DNA of 38,551 nucleotides, from assembly GCF_000006405.1 (NCBI RefSeq), contig NW_003213889.1, positions 483,958 to 522,508 of the forward strand, read 5' to 3'. Under the pieces are notes generated by a model. It was given only the letters and a program-made list of their open reading frames with translations. It did no database searches and had not been told where the DNA came from. Shown one piece after another: positions 19,220 through 29,833 of this stretch (positions are counted from its first letter, which is position 1; each line of letters begins with the position of its first letter). The translations under genes and the position numbers were made by a program. The DNA comes from Perkinsus marinus ATCC 50983 (lineage: Eukaryota; Perkinsozoa; Perkinsida; Perkinsidae).

Positions 19220-22198
19220 TCAATAGGGACTGCTGGACCTCCCCCTCCGTCCTCTTTCTTCCACTGCCGCATCCTCCTCCCCCTTCTTTATCTGCACTTT
19301 AATACGTCGACCATTAGCCGCCACGAAGCCGTTCATCTCAGCGACCTGAATCAAATACCCTCACACGCATATCAGCCACGTTTTCATCGTTGTGATGTTC
19401 GTAACGAGAGCAGCATATTCTATCACTCCTAGAAACAAGATTTACACACATGCAATAGTACCATATTCCACACAACCAGCTGTCCCATTCCTGCTGTCTT
19501 ATCATCAACCTTTCTGTTTATACATTCTCCCTACACAGTTCGTGTCGAGTTGATATTCCAGACATTCAAGTCAAACGCTTATACTAAGCCCATAATATTA
19601 CCGCACGTCCCGCAGATTGTGCATTATCATAGGAGATGAAGCCGTAACCACGCGATAAGCCAGTATGCTTATCAACCACCACCTTACATGACGACAGTAC
19701 ACTCCTCATGAACGACGAGTGATCAGTTCCCCTCGATACCTTAGCGGAAACAATATTCCCGAAACTTGAGAAATGATCTCGTAAATCGTCCTCAGTCCAA
19801 GCGTCCGGTACCCAGAATACGAATACGTTAGCACCAGGAGGACCTACAAAATGACAATATCGGCGCCAGAAAAATATATGAAAAAAGTTAGATCGCTTTC
19901 GAGGAATATGAATATTCTCTCAGTTGGATTGAAATCCAATACTTGTGCTGCGTACAGCTACTATCCGACACCGATGAGCCAACTCCATAGTATGTCCATA
20001 GTATTGTAGGAATATATGCATATGGTCAACTACATGTGTTCGTGGCAGTAAAGAAAATGTGGGAAATCCATGTCGGTTTTCCTGCACTTCTACCCTCATT
20101 CGTGTGTCAATTTTCACAATATTACGAGGCAGCTCCTGAGCTCAGCTGAGGAAACCAACCATATATTCCAACACTGATCGATCTCCTACCCCGCTGACGA
20201 CACGGCCGAGAGTACTCCTACCTTTAGTCTGAGGAGCTGTGTGTACATTAATCGGATTCCTGAACTCTGCGGGCATCTCCCACTGCACTTCATTGGTGCG
20301 AGCATTGTGATAATAAGGAGTGTCGTCCATCGTGAAGTACCTGTTCAGCGATTCATACAGTACTGACGACTTAAGCTCATCATATCACTCAGTCCAGACC
20401 CCAGCAGTCCTTGGTGCTTGAGTTCCTGATGGAGATCCCCCTCTAATCCCGTTTATAGTAGGAGTATCCAGCCTCCCCGGTGATGTTAATGATGAAGTAG
20501 CACCATTTATTGGTAAGGATGCAGCCGCACCAGCCATCAAACGTAAGCCAGTAGCACCTACTGCTTCAGACGTAAAAGCTCGGTTCGGCACACATCGAAA
20601 TTCCTTATCACGCGCTCAGTATTGAGATTGATTTTATGAGTATACCACCCATATTACTAGCAGGATCAGCTGCCATCCCAGCCTTGAATAACGGCCGTGA
20701 CGTTCCACCTGCTGCAATCAAAGGCGGCGAGCCACCATAGCCCGACGACGATGTAGTGGGGTCGTAAGCTCCTACAATTGTATAGTACAGCACACGGATA
20801 TTGGACGGGGAGCATATAGCGTATTCACTGAAAGCCAGTGTAGGAAAATGTACACATGGTCAACTACGTGTGTCGGTGACAGTACAAAAATTTTGACCGA
20901 ATTTTCGGATTTTTTTTTCGTTTCTTAGCACTTCTACCCTAGTTCGTATATTAACTCCTATAATTAGGGAGGAAACTCCTGAGCTCAGCTGAGGAGAGCG
21001 AACATAAATTCCAACACGACTACAAGTCTACGCTTACCCCCCTCATAGCCATGCTGCTGCTGCTGATGATGAGCGTTTCTATCGGCTTTGGCTGCCCTTG
21101 ATTCGGCCACCTTCACCTCGAGTGGCCTTTGGGACCCCTCAACTGTGACACGACCGTTGACCTCTCGAATTGCCTTCAGCGCATCTTCCTTTTCCGCAAA
21201 CCGAACGAATGCATATCTGATTAGATGACCCATGAGTTGCTCGAGGTGTGGTATGGGCTTGGCCCCTATTACAAGGCATGCGGTCCCGGTACATGCACTT
21301 CATTGATTCGCCCGAATGGTTCAAAAATAGTCCGAAGCTCCTCTTCCTGGGTCCCTGGTCCCAACCCCGATACGAACAACTTCGTATCACCACCTACCAC
21401 TACCCTAACCCTGGTTATTGCGACACACTCTAGTTACCTGTTGCCACCACTTCCCCATGCATACCAAGCCTTTCCGCTTCACCTTGGGCTAGCGATACTG
21501 ACAGCGGTATATGGGACTGAGCAAAGGACATGTCATTAACACTCTCAACATCGTTATCAATACAACTAGTAGAGGTATTATGACAAAGACGATAGCCTGA
21601 ATGACGAGGAGGGGCAAGTGAATGATGCGATAATACTGACTGCTACTACCCCATAATACTCTGCCCGCTACTTAGATATACAAAAACAACAACCCCTCAA
21701 GTGCTGCTACATCGCTCCTTGGTAGCTGAGTACCATTCAATGCCTTGATCGCTGCCATGCCAGATGGGATATCTCGAAACCGTACGAAGGCCATACCTAT
21801 CATTCAGACAAACACCACTCTCATTACTACTAACACAACCATTATTACCTCTACTCTGCATCGTCGACCTATCCCTCAATATAAACACATCTTCTACCAT
21901 ACCATACCTAACAATATCACATGGCTACAGCTACAGCATCGCACAGCACCGAAGATAACTGCGACATAATCCCAACGGTAACTCATGCTACAACATTCAC
22001 AGGATATATATCGAGACTACCTGGGGTCATCGACCAAGTCAAACCCGTGTATTCTTTTAACAACGCCCCCCTCGTTTACAATGAAATCTCGTAGACCTAC
22101 TCTTCAAAAACAGCTCTCAAGTCGGACTCTGGGTAGTGGACTGGGAGTCCTCTCACGAACAGTTTAACGGAAGTAGACTCCATTCGGTCAGCAGCCAT
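19220..22198 (-). CDS. CELF/Bruno-type RNA-binding protein with RRM-RRM-WW-RRM order
   Basis: Twelve exons give about 464 residues: 22198-22101, about 22070-22021, 21796-21711, 21516-21438, 21393-21273, 21216-21038, 20771-20646, 20614-20389, 20340-20222, 19843-19740, 19682-19602 and 19345-19220. RRM1 starts KLFVRGLPVHY, with RNP1-like MAFVRFRD and AQGEAERLG. RRM2 has KLFVSGLGPG and YAFVRFAEKEDALKAI. A Gly/Ala/Ser linker follows. Then comes a WW domain, VWTEYFTMDDTPYYHN to VQWEMP. RRM3 starts GPPGANVFVFWVP and has NIVSAKV, VDKHTGLSRGYGFISY and MNGFVAANGRRIKVQ, the hallmark CELF RRM3. Such proteins bind UG-rich RNA and control splicing, decay and translation. Exon 2 is doubtful: the frame needed by the flanks reads poorly, while another frame (KRIHGFDLVDDPR) looks like RRM beta-2. 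Two MITE-like copies sit in introns. Confidence 0.88.
20000..20176 (+). mobile_element. MITE-like dispersed repeat, copy e (in CELF intron)
   Basis: Ends are TAGTATTGTAGGAATATATG and CATATATTCCAACACTG, an imperfect terminal inverted repeat. The inner motif order ATGGTCAACTACATGTG, CACTTCTACCCTCATTCG, CTGAGCTCAGCTGAGGAAAC matches copies d and f. It fills most of the intron between the WW exon and the first RRM3 exon, antisense to the gene. Confidence 0.75.
20836..21017 (+). mobile_element. MITE-like dispersed repeat, copy f (in CELF intron)
   Basis: Runs from CAGTGTAGGAAAATGTACAC to AATTCCAACACG, with the same motif order as copy e and the palindrome CTCAGCTGAG. It lies in the intron after the second RRM2 exon, in the same orientation as copy e. 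Confidence 0.75.
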
Positions 22199-22496
22199 GC
22201 TGGGCATTCAACACGGGCAACAAACTCTTGTGCAATAATCAACGTTACCGCCCATCACATCGGTGTACCAGGTAAATGATATCCCCATCGAGAGGCAAAT
22301 GAGTTTGTTGATAACGGGATCGACTTCATCCTACAATTCATCAACCTACATTGCAAACGCCAGCAGACTCAAGTTCAGAGGCCCATAACGACAGCATGAA
22401 ATGCACAGCTTCCCATACCACTCCATTAGCAATTATCCAGTGACTTAAACGCAAGATATGATTAGTAATAGAGTACGACAAACAGCATGATATCGC

Positions 22497-24660
22497 TCAT
22501 GGGGTAGCGTACTGCTGCTGCTGCTCACTCTCCTGAGCAGACTCCTTCAACAGACAGTTCGGTTTCACGAGTGCCATCAAGTCCCCCTTCACTTCGTCCT
22601 TCACAAATACTACTATGAACAATACAGAGTTGATGAGTGATGCCAGGCCCAGTGTGGTGAATAAAGGCGAGCAGGTTTCTGAGAGTAAACACGAATGCAA
22701 TACCACCAGCAAGCACGAACAAAGGTACCTGTGCCTCCCGTAGCTGCCAACACTATCTGTACTCCTGCTAGTATTATCAACACTAGAGCCTTCAACTGTG
22801 AGCTCAGTCGACCGAGGAACATCTTACTCCTTGCTACATCGTCGCGAGCCGTCCACGAAGATAAGGTCTGATATAACACTACATGGAGCCTTTCCAACCA
22901 CACCGAATACAAACTTATGCTCATAAAAGGGATCATCTTTTCACATAGCGAGGAACACTCTCATTAGCAGGTTTCCCATGTAAATGTCATATTAGAAACA
23001 TTTCCCCCATCGTTATCGACCCATCGGGGACGTTATCCCTCGAAGCTACATAGGCCTCTGCGGTCAACTAGGGGGAATTTTCTCAAATTTTTTCAACAGA
23101 ATTTTTCACAGGTTTACCAGAGTGTTGCCCATCCTACCGGTAGGACCAAGGCTGCCAGTATAACCATTGCCACTAGGGATACTAAGCTCTGCGTTGTGCA
23201 CCCTCCGAAGAGGAACATTCCCCCTACCACAAAATTGCCGAAAACCCCAAAAACTGCACACATGCCGTACCTGAGCCCATATCGATTTCGAAAGGGTAGT
23301 AGTTGACCACTTACGCTGCAATGCCAAAGACACCAGCACGTTTGACCCCAACGTAAACACTTTTGGTTAGACGCAGCGCCTGAACGATTCGACAGTGGGA
23401 ATCAGGTTATGGTTCATACCACACCTCATGGAAATTAGAGCCTTTAGCCAGTTTACCATTCAAGGTGATGTCTTCCACAATACCACCTTTAACAGGTACT
23501 TTTATCTGTTAAGCATTAATTAGCAATGGTCGCTAATGCCGAGCTGTACCTCTGTCGTCCTCTGCATGTCTTTGCTCAAACGACCTTCTTTATAAAGCTC
23601 CTGAGTGTATCACCATGACGATTATTGAAAGAGAGAAACTCAATCACATTCAAGTCGATTCGGCCATCTGCGATCACATCATCGTCCTTTATTATCTCCA
23701 TCAATACCTCTCCAACAGGACCTCGAGCATCCTAACACGACCACCACTACTCGAATAAGCCCTATTTGGGGGGGATGGTCTCACCTCGATGGCTCCGATC
23801 ACCCAAGTGAATTCTCCTTCCTTTTTAGCAAAAGTGTGCCTATCATACCGTATACAGCCTCACTACGAGCCCTACCAAATCTTACTCGGTTCGACCCGAT
23901 TCGGATGATAATCGCGCAAACTCTTCAGCTTTTCCATTATGCATAACACCTTTCATCACCACCCTTAGAATAGCATCGTCCCCCTTCCGATTGGTTATGG
24001 CCACGAGTTCACCAGTGAAGACGAACCTGTCACTACAGGCCTCGAATTACGCCGAGGATACCACGCCATTTACACATCGGCGATGACGCCTCCAACACTA
24101 GCTCTCTTGGCTGGATGGTAAAGCCAAACTATCGTTCCTGCTATGGTAGCGCCGAGTACCACAAGGAAGCCCATAGTCCACAGCTGAAGCCCAACGGCCG
24201 GTTTGCTCATAACACGCCCACCTTCTAGCCTGATGAGCGAAATACACTCTGTTGAGTTTAAGCCAGAACGGAAGGCCAAGGGAATTCCCATTCGTGGAAG
24301 TGTGGTCTTACTTGTTTTCGAGGCGCGTGACGGTATCAAGCTCGGTGTTGAGTTTAGTCTCAGTCTTCGAAATGATGTTCAACAGTGTCGCGAAAGGATC
24401 TAAACAATAGTTGTTACGATGGCCAGTGAGATGGCATACAACTCCACCTTGTGTGGTAGGCTTATGACGTGTATCATTGACGTGAAGCCTTAATACAAGA
24501 TGGCGACCATCACTCTGTGTAAGTAGTAGTAGTGTTTGTATGGAAGTAAGCCATGACAACAAGTGCATGAGTATTAGCTAATTTCAATAGAGGGATTGTT
24601 AGGAGCAAAGGAGACCAAGACAACTGGTACCTTATCGTTGACTGGCACTATGAGCCCTCT
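22497..24660 (-). CDS. Multi-pass membrane protein with coiled coil and large loop
   Basis: Minus-strand exons appear one after another. They include about 24403-24310 (FATLLNIISKTETKLNTELD, coiled coil), about 24230-24080 (one helix, LWTMGFLVVLGATIAGTIVW), about 24030-23885 (FTGELVAITNRKGDDAILRV), about 23850-23787 (KKEGEFTWVIGAIE), about 23733-23670, 23590-23540, 23505-23430, 23370-23310 and 23268-23120 (two or more helices, VSLVAMVILAALVLPVGW). After an unresolved join come about 22936-22729 (LKALVLIILAGVQIVLAA) and 22678-22497 (LASLINSVLFIVVFV, ending in a Gln run). A GTGTAA donor at 24078 lets the first helix splice to the loop in phase, so I treat it as one gene: helix, soluble loop of about 150 residues, then about four helices. 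The loop weakly recalls a GOLD-like fold. No family named; upstream exons near 24500-24660 are tentative. Confidence 0.5.
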
Positions 24661-25080
24661 CTATTTCTGAGCTAACACACAGCAAGCAGTCGATGGTAGA
24701 AGGGGAACCCTTCGCCCACGACGCGAAGCAATAAATGCAACCTTGCATAATGGGAAGCTCATAATAACATCAACGACCATGATTCAAGCACGAACGTGAT
24801 GAGCTTCCAGATTGAAATCGATCAACTGGGCGCAGTGTGTTTCACTCCGCTACAGCGCGCTTTCTCTACAGCCGCTTGAGATGTTGCAGTGAGCTCGGCG
24901 AGGTATCATACCACACCAGGCTCAATATCTCTTGGATCACACTATTGTGTCGTGTAGTTGCAGTAATTTCTTATATAAGATAATAATAATTTCTTAATAA
25001 TTTCTAATATAAGAGTGAAACATGGAGGGATGTCATTATGAACGATTCTCTTTCTGTTGATGTATAGCATTAGATCAGGA
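24661..25080. other. Intergenic, AT-rich before satellite
   Basis: No gene supported. A run of TAATAATTTCTTAATAATTTC with two TATAAGA motifs lies at about 24968-25015, followed by the unique edge of the satellite leader. Confidence 0.4.
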
Positions 25081-25380
25081 GCGGAGTTATAGATATATTC
25101 CCCTAGTAAAAGTTGGTATTTTGAGGCGCAATCTTAACACGTGTATGCTAAGAATATGTGGAGAAAACGTTTTACCGGTCTTCGACTTCTCACTAACTAC
25201 GAAGAGTTAGGCCCTGAAACTTGGAGGTCATATCAGGTGAAGCATAAGTACATACCTCCTTGAGCCGCAAGATGATACTCGTTGTGGTGGCTGTGCACGA
25301 GTCGAAAAACCGGATATGCTAAGAATATGTGGAGGGGTGTATTGATGATACCACTGGTATCATATTCACACGCATATCTA
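25081..25380. repeat. Satellite leader, copy 1
   Basis: 300 bases preceding the first 217-base unit. By eye it is identical to 27027-27326 (offset 1946). It contains the direct repeat ATGCTAAGAATATGTGGAG twice, near 25145 and 25316. The match continues into the first satellite unit before differences appear near 25515. Confidence 0.85.
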
Positions 25381-26926
25381 CTGAGCAGCAGATCTCTAGC
25401 ATCGCGCAGGAGTATCACGAACATTTCATATGTCGTAACATAATGAGCAATGAAAAGGGGTTCCGAGTTCCAATCAAAATTTTCAACGAAGGAAAATTCT
25501 TCTTACGAACTCAAGAAATTACTGTAGCTACACGACACTATAGTGTGATCCAAGAGATATTGAGTCTGGTGTGGTATCATATTCACATGCATATCTACTG
25601 AGCAGCAGATCTCTAGCATCGCGCAGGAGTATCACGAACATTTCATATGTCGTAACATAATGAGCAATGAAAAGGGTTTCCGAGTTCCAATCAGAATTTT
25701 CAACGAAGGAAAATTCTTCTTACGAACTCAACATATCTCTGCAGCTACACGACACTATAGTGTGATCCAAGAGATATTGAGTCTGGTGTGGTATCATATT
25801 CACATGCATATCTACTGAGCAGCAGATCTCTAGCATCGCGCAGGAGTATCACGAACATTTCATATGTCGTAACATAATGAGCAATGAAAAGGGGTTCCGA
25901 GTTCCAATCAAAATTTTCAACGAAGGAAAATTCTTCTTACGAACTCAAGAAATTACTGTAGCTACACGACACTATAGTGTGATCCAAGAGATATTGAGTC
26001 TGGTGTGGTATCATATTCACATGCATATCTACTGAGCAGCAGATCTCTAGCATCGCGCAGGAGTATCACGAACATTTCATATGTCGTAACATAATGAGCA
26101 ATGAGAAGGGTTTCCGAGTTCCAATCAGAATTTTCAACGAAGGAAAATTCTTCTTACGAACTCAACACATCTCTGCAGCTACACGACATTATAGTGTGAT
26201 CCAAGAGATATTGAGTCTGGTGTGGTATCATATTCACATGCATATCTACTGAGCAGCAGATCTCTAGCATCGTGCAGGAGTATCACGAACATTTCATATG
26301 TCGTAACATAATGAGAACTGAAAAGGGCTTCCGAGTTCCAATGAGAATTTTCAACGAAGGAAAATTCTTCTTACGAACTCAGCAAATTACTGTAGCTACA
26401 CGACACTATAGTGTGATCCAAGAGATATTGAGTCTGGTGTGGTATCATATTCACATGCATATCTACTGAGCAGCAGATCTCTAGCATCGCGCAGGAGTAT
26501 CACGAACATTTCATATGTCGTAACATAATGAGCAATGAAAAGGGTTTCCGAGTTCCAATCAGAATTTTCAACGAAGGAAAATTCTTCTTACGAACTCAAC
26601 ATATCTCTGCAGCTACACGACACTATAGTGTGATCCAAGAGATATTGAGTCTGGTGTGGTATCATATTCACATGCATATCTACTGAGCAGCAGATCTCTA
26701 GCATCGCGCAGGAGTATCACGAACATTTCATATGTCGTAACATAATGAGCAATGAAAAGGGTTTCCGAGTTCCAATCAGAATTTTCAACGAAGGAAAATT
26801 CTTCTTACGAACTCAACATATCTCTGCAGCTACACGACACTATAGTGTGATCCAAGAGATATTGAGTCTGGTGTGGTATCATATTCACATGCATATCTAC
26901 TGAGCAGCAGATCTCTAGCATCGCGC
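25381..26926. repeat. 217-base satellite, block 1 (7 units plus start of 8th)
   Basis: CTGAGCAGCAGATCTCTAGC recurs at 25381, 25598, 25815, 26032, 26249, 26466, 26683 and 26900, a constant 217-base period. Two monomer classes can be told apart. One has AAATTACTGTAGCT or GAAATTACTGTAGCT; the other has CATATCTCTGCAGCT or CACATCTCTGCAGCT. They alternate over the first six units, suggesting a 434-base higher-order unit. Each unit has the 12-base palindrome ACACTATAGTGT (one unit has a substitution) and a hairpin AGAATTTTC/GAAAATTCT with a 7-base loop (a base weaker in the first class). Block 1 runs into the N gap. Confidence 0.95.
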
Positions 26927-27026
26927 NNNNNNNNNNNNNNNNNNNNNNNNNNNNNNNNNNNNNNNNNNNNNNNNNNNNNNNNNNNNNNNNNNNNNNNNNN
27001 NNNNNNNNNNNNNNNNNNNNNNNNNN
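26927..27026. other. Assembly gap (100 N) inside satellite
   Basis: Exactly 100 Ns, interrupting a satellite unit on the left and followed at once by a second copy of the leader on the right. The true distance is unknown. Confidence 0.99.
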
Positions 27027-27326
27027 GCGGAGTTATAGATATATTCCCCTAGTAAAAGTTGGTATTTTGAGGCGCAATCTTAACACGTGTATGCTAAGAA
27101 TATGTGGAGAAAACGTTTTACCGGTCTTCGACTTCTCACTAACTACGAAGAGTTAGGCCCTGAAACTTGGAGGTCATATCAGGTGAAGCATAAGTACATA
27201 CCTCCTTGAGCCGCAAGATGATACTCGTTGTGGTGGCTGTGCACGAGTCGAAAAACCGGATATGCTAAGAATATGTGGAGGGGTGTATTGATGATACCAC
27301 TGGTATCATATTCACACGCATATCTA
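27027..27326. repeat. Satellite leader, copy 2
   Basis: Repeat of 25081-25380 with no difference seen by eye. It starts exactly at the gap edge, as expected if a contig end or an allelic contig was placed next to the first. Confidence 0.85.
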
Positions 27327-28790
27327 CTGAGCAGCAGATCTCTAGCATCGCGCAGGAGTATCACGAACATTTCATATGTCGTAACATAATGAGCAATGAA
27401 AAGGGGTTCCGAGTTCCAATCAAAATTTTCAACGAAGGAAAATTCTTCTTACGAACTCAACAAATCACTGCAGCTACACGACACTATAGTGTGATCCAGA
27501 GATATGAGTCTGGTGTGGTATCATATTCACATGCATATCTACTGAGCAGCAGATCTCTAGCATCGCGCAGGAGTATCACGAACATTTCATATGTCGTAAC
27601 ATAATGAGAACTGAAAAGGGTTTCCGAGTTCCAATCAGAATTTTCAACGAAAGAAAATTCTTCTTACGAACTCAACACATCTCTGCAGCTACACGACACT
27701 ATAGTGAGATCCAAGAGATATTGAGTCTGGTGTGGTATCATATTCACATGCATATCTACTGAGCAGCAGATCTCTAGCATCGCGCAGGAGTATCACGAAC
27801 ATTTCATATGTCGTTATATAATGAGCAATGAAAAGGGTTTCCGAGTTCCAATCAGAATTTTCAACGAAGAAAAATTTTTCTTACGAACTCAACACATCTC
27901 TGCAGCTACACGGCACTATAGTGTGATCCAAGAGATATTGAGTCTGGTGTGGTATCATATTCACATGCATATCTACTGAGCAGCAGATCTCTAGCATCGC
28001 GCAGGAGTATCACGAACATTTCATATGTCGTAATATAATGAGCAATGAAAAGGGTTTCCGAGTTCCAATCAGAATTTTCAACGAAAGAAAATTCTTCTTA
28101 CGAACTCAACACATCTCTGCAGCTACACGACACTATAGTGTGATCCAAGAGATATTGAGTCTGGTGTGGTATCATATTCACATGCATATCTACTGAGCAG
28201 CAGATCTCTAGCATCGCGCAGGAGTATCACGAACATTTCATATGTCGTAACATAATGAGAAATGAAAAGGGGTTCCGAGATCCAATCAGAATTTTCAACG
28301 AAGGAAAATTCTTCTTACGAACTCAGCAAATTACTGTAGCTACACGACACTATAGTGTGATCCAAGAGATATTGAGTCTGGTGTGGTATCATATTCACAT
28401 GCATATCTACTGAGCAGCAGATCTCTAGCATCGCGCAGGAGTATCACGAACATTTCATATGTCGTAACATAATGAGAAATGAAAAGGGGTTCCGAGTTCC
28501 AATCAGAATTTTCAACGAAGGAAAATTCTTCTTACGAACTCAGCAAGTTACTGTAGCTACACGACACTATAGTGTGATCCAAGAGATATTGAGTCTGGTG
28601 TGGTATCATATTCACATGCATATCTACTGAGCAGCAGATCTCTAGCATCGCGCAGGAGTATCACGAACATTTCATATGTCGTAATATAATGAGCAATGAA
28701 AAGGGTTTCCGAGTTCCAATAAGAATTTTCAACGAAGGAAAATTCCTCTCACGAACTCAACATATTGCTGTAACTAGTAGTTACTAACTA
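27327..28790. repeat. 217-base satellite, block 2 (about 7 units)
   Basis: Units start at 27327, 27542, 27759, 27976, 28193, 28410 and 28627. The first is 215 bases (two single-base losses near 27500), the rest 217. Variation between units is higher than in block 1 (GAAAGAAAATTC, GAAGAAAAATTTTTC, CGTTATATAATG) and the class order is not strictly alternating. The last unit breaks down after CATATTGCTGTAAC. Confidence 0.93.
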
Positions 28791-29150
28791 CATGACACTA
28801 TAGTGTGATCCGAGAGCTATTGAGTCTGGTGTGATATCAAATTCACACGCACTCCATGACACTATAGTGTGATCCAAGAGATATTGAGTCTGGTTTGATA
28901 TCATATTCACACACACCTACTGAACAGCAGCTTCCTTGGATCACGCAAGATTATCACAACTATTTTGCATGTCGTGAATCACGACTCGTGATACAACGAA
29001 CAATGGGAATATTTCCATAGTTCCATATTTTCATGGAACTTAGAATGAAGATCTTCAACGAAGTGAAATTCCTCTTACGAGCCCAACACATTGACGTAAC
29101 TACGCGAGACTGCAGTGCGATCCAAGAGATATTGAGTCTGATGTGATATC
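28791..29150. repeat. Diverged satellite edge
   Basis: Two shortened units carrying GACACTATAGTGTGATCC (about 28794 and 28858) precede one strongly diverged unit. Its recognisable parts are CTACTGAACAGCAG, CTTCAACGAAGTGAAATTCC and GATCCAAGAGATATTGAGTC. Decay at the edge of the array is usual for satellites, where central units are homogenised more often. Confidence 0.75.
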
Positions 29151-29166
29151 ATGTCCCTACCCATGG

Positions 29167-29623
29167 ATGCTCGCGGAGGAGCAGCCACTGATTCTCGCCC
29201 TCAGTGTGGCTGTCTGGTTCTCCAACTGCACGGAGAACCAAGAGACTTCGCCTGTTATCCCAGATGAGTCGCTCGACAGAGACCTGTCTGAATCCTTCGT
29301 GGGGATTTCAACCCCCGCTGAAGACAGATCTAATCGCATCGTGCGGGGGATATTCTGCCGAGGACTCCCACTCGACATTCGTCATTCCCCGAATATAATG
29401 GCACAGTTCATTGCTGCTACCGCTGGGAGAGTATAGCCCCTCAATCAGAATGATCTTCAATGTGAACGATGCTCCGTCCACAATTAATGTGTCGACCTCT
29501 GGTCTCACAGCACCATCAGGACTTATCGTCCGTTCACTGGAACTCTGTTTGCTAGCCCCGAGTGACGAGGCGTCGCAGACTGTGAAGGGTACAATACGTA
29601 ATCACGGGTTCGTTCTAAGGTAG
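29167..29623 (+). CDS. Possible short gene of unknown function
   Basis: Two plus-strand open stretches overlap in different frames. About 29167-29436 runs MLAEEQPLILALSVAVWF, signal-like; about 29411-29623 runs IFNVNDAPSTINVSTSGLT to HGFVLR and a stop. No convincing intron joins them, and minus-strand frames of similar length exist at 29157-29508, so even the strand is uncertain. Convergent to the Mpv17-like gene. Confidence 0.22.
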
Positions 29624-29833
29624 CAGCGAGAGTTATCAGATTCACTTTTAACCCGAAGTAATCCGGAAACTTCCAGAAACTTGTCACAGCCTAGATCATG
29701 TTTCAGTCGTCACCACTTAGCATTCCAGCTGAGAGACTCTCTATGACTGATCTCCGTTCGACGACCATCCGTTATGAGCCGACGAGGTTCCGGCGGGAGG
29801 TTGTAGATATGATATGGACTATCGTCGCCGCGC

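Noticed and set aside
25381-26926. CRISPR-like array
   Set aside because: The repeats are contiguous 217-base units with no short repeat/unique spacer pattern, in a eukaryotic genome.
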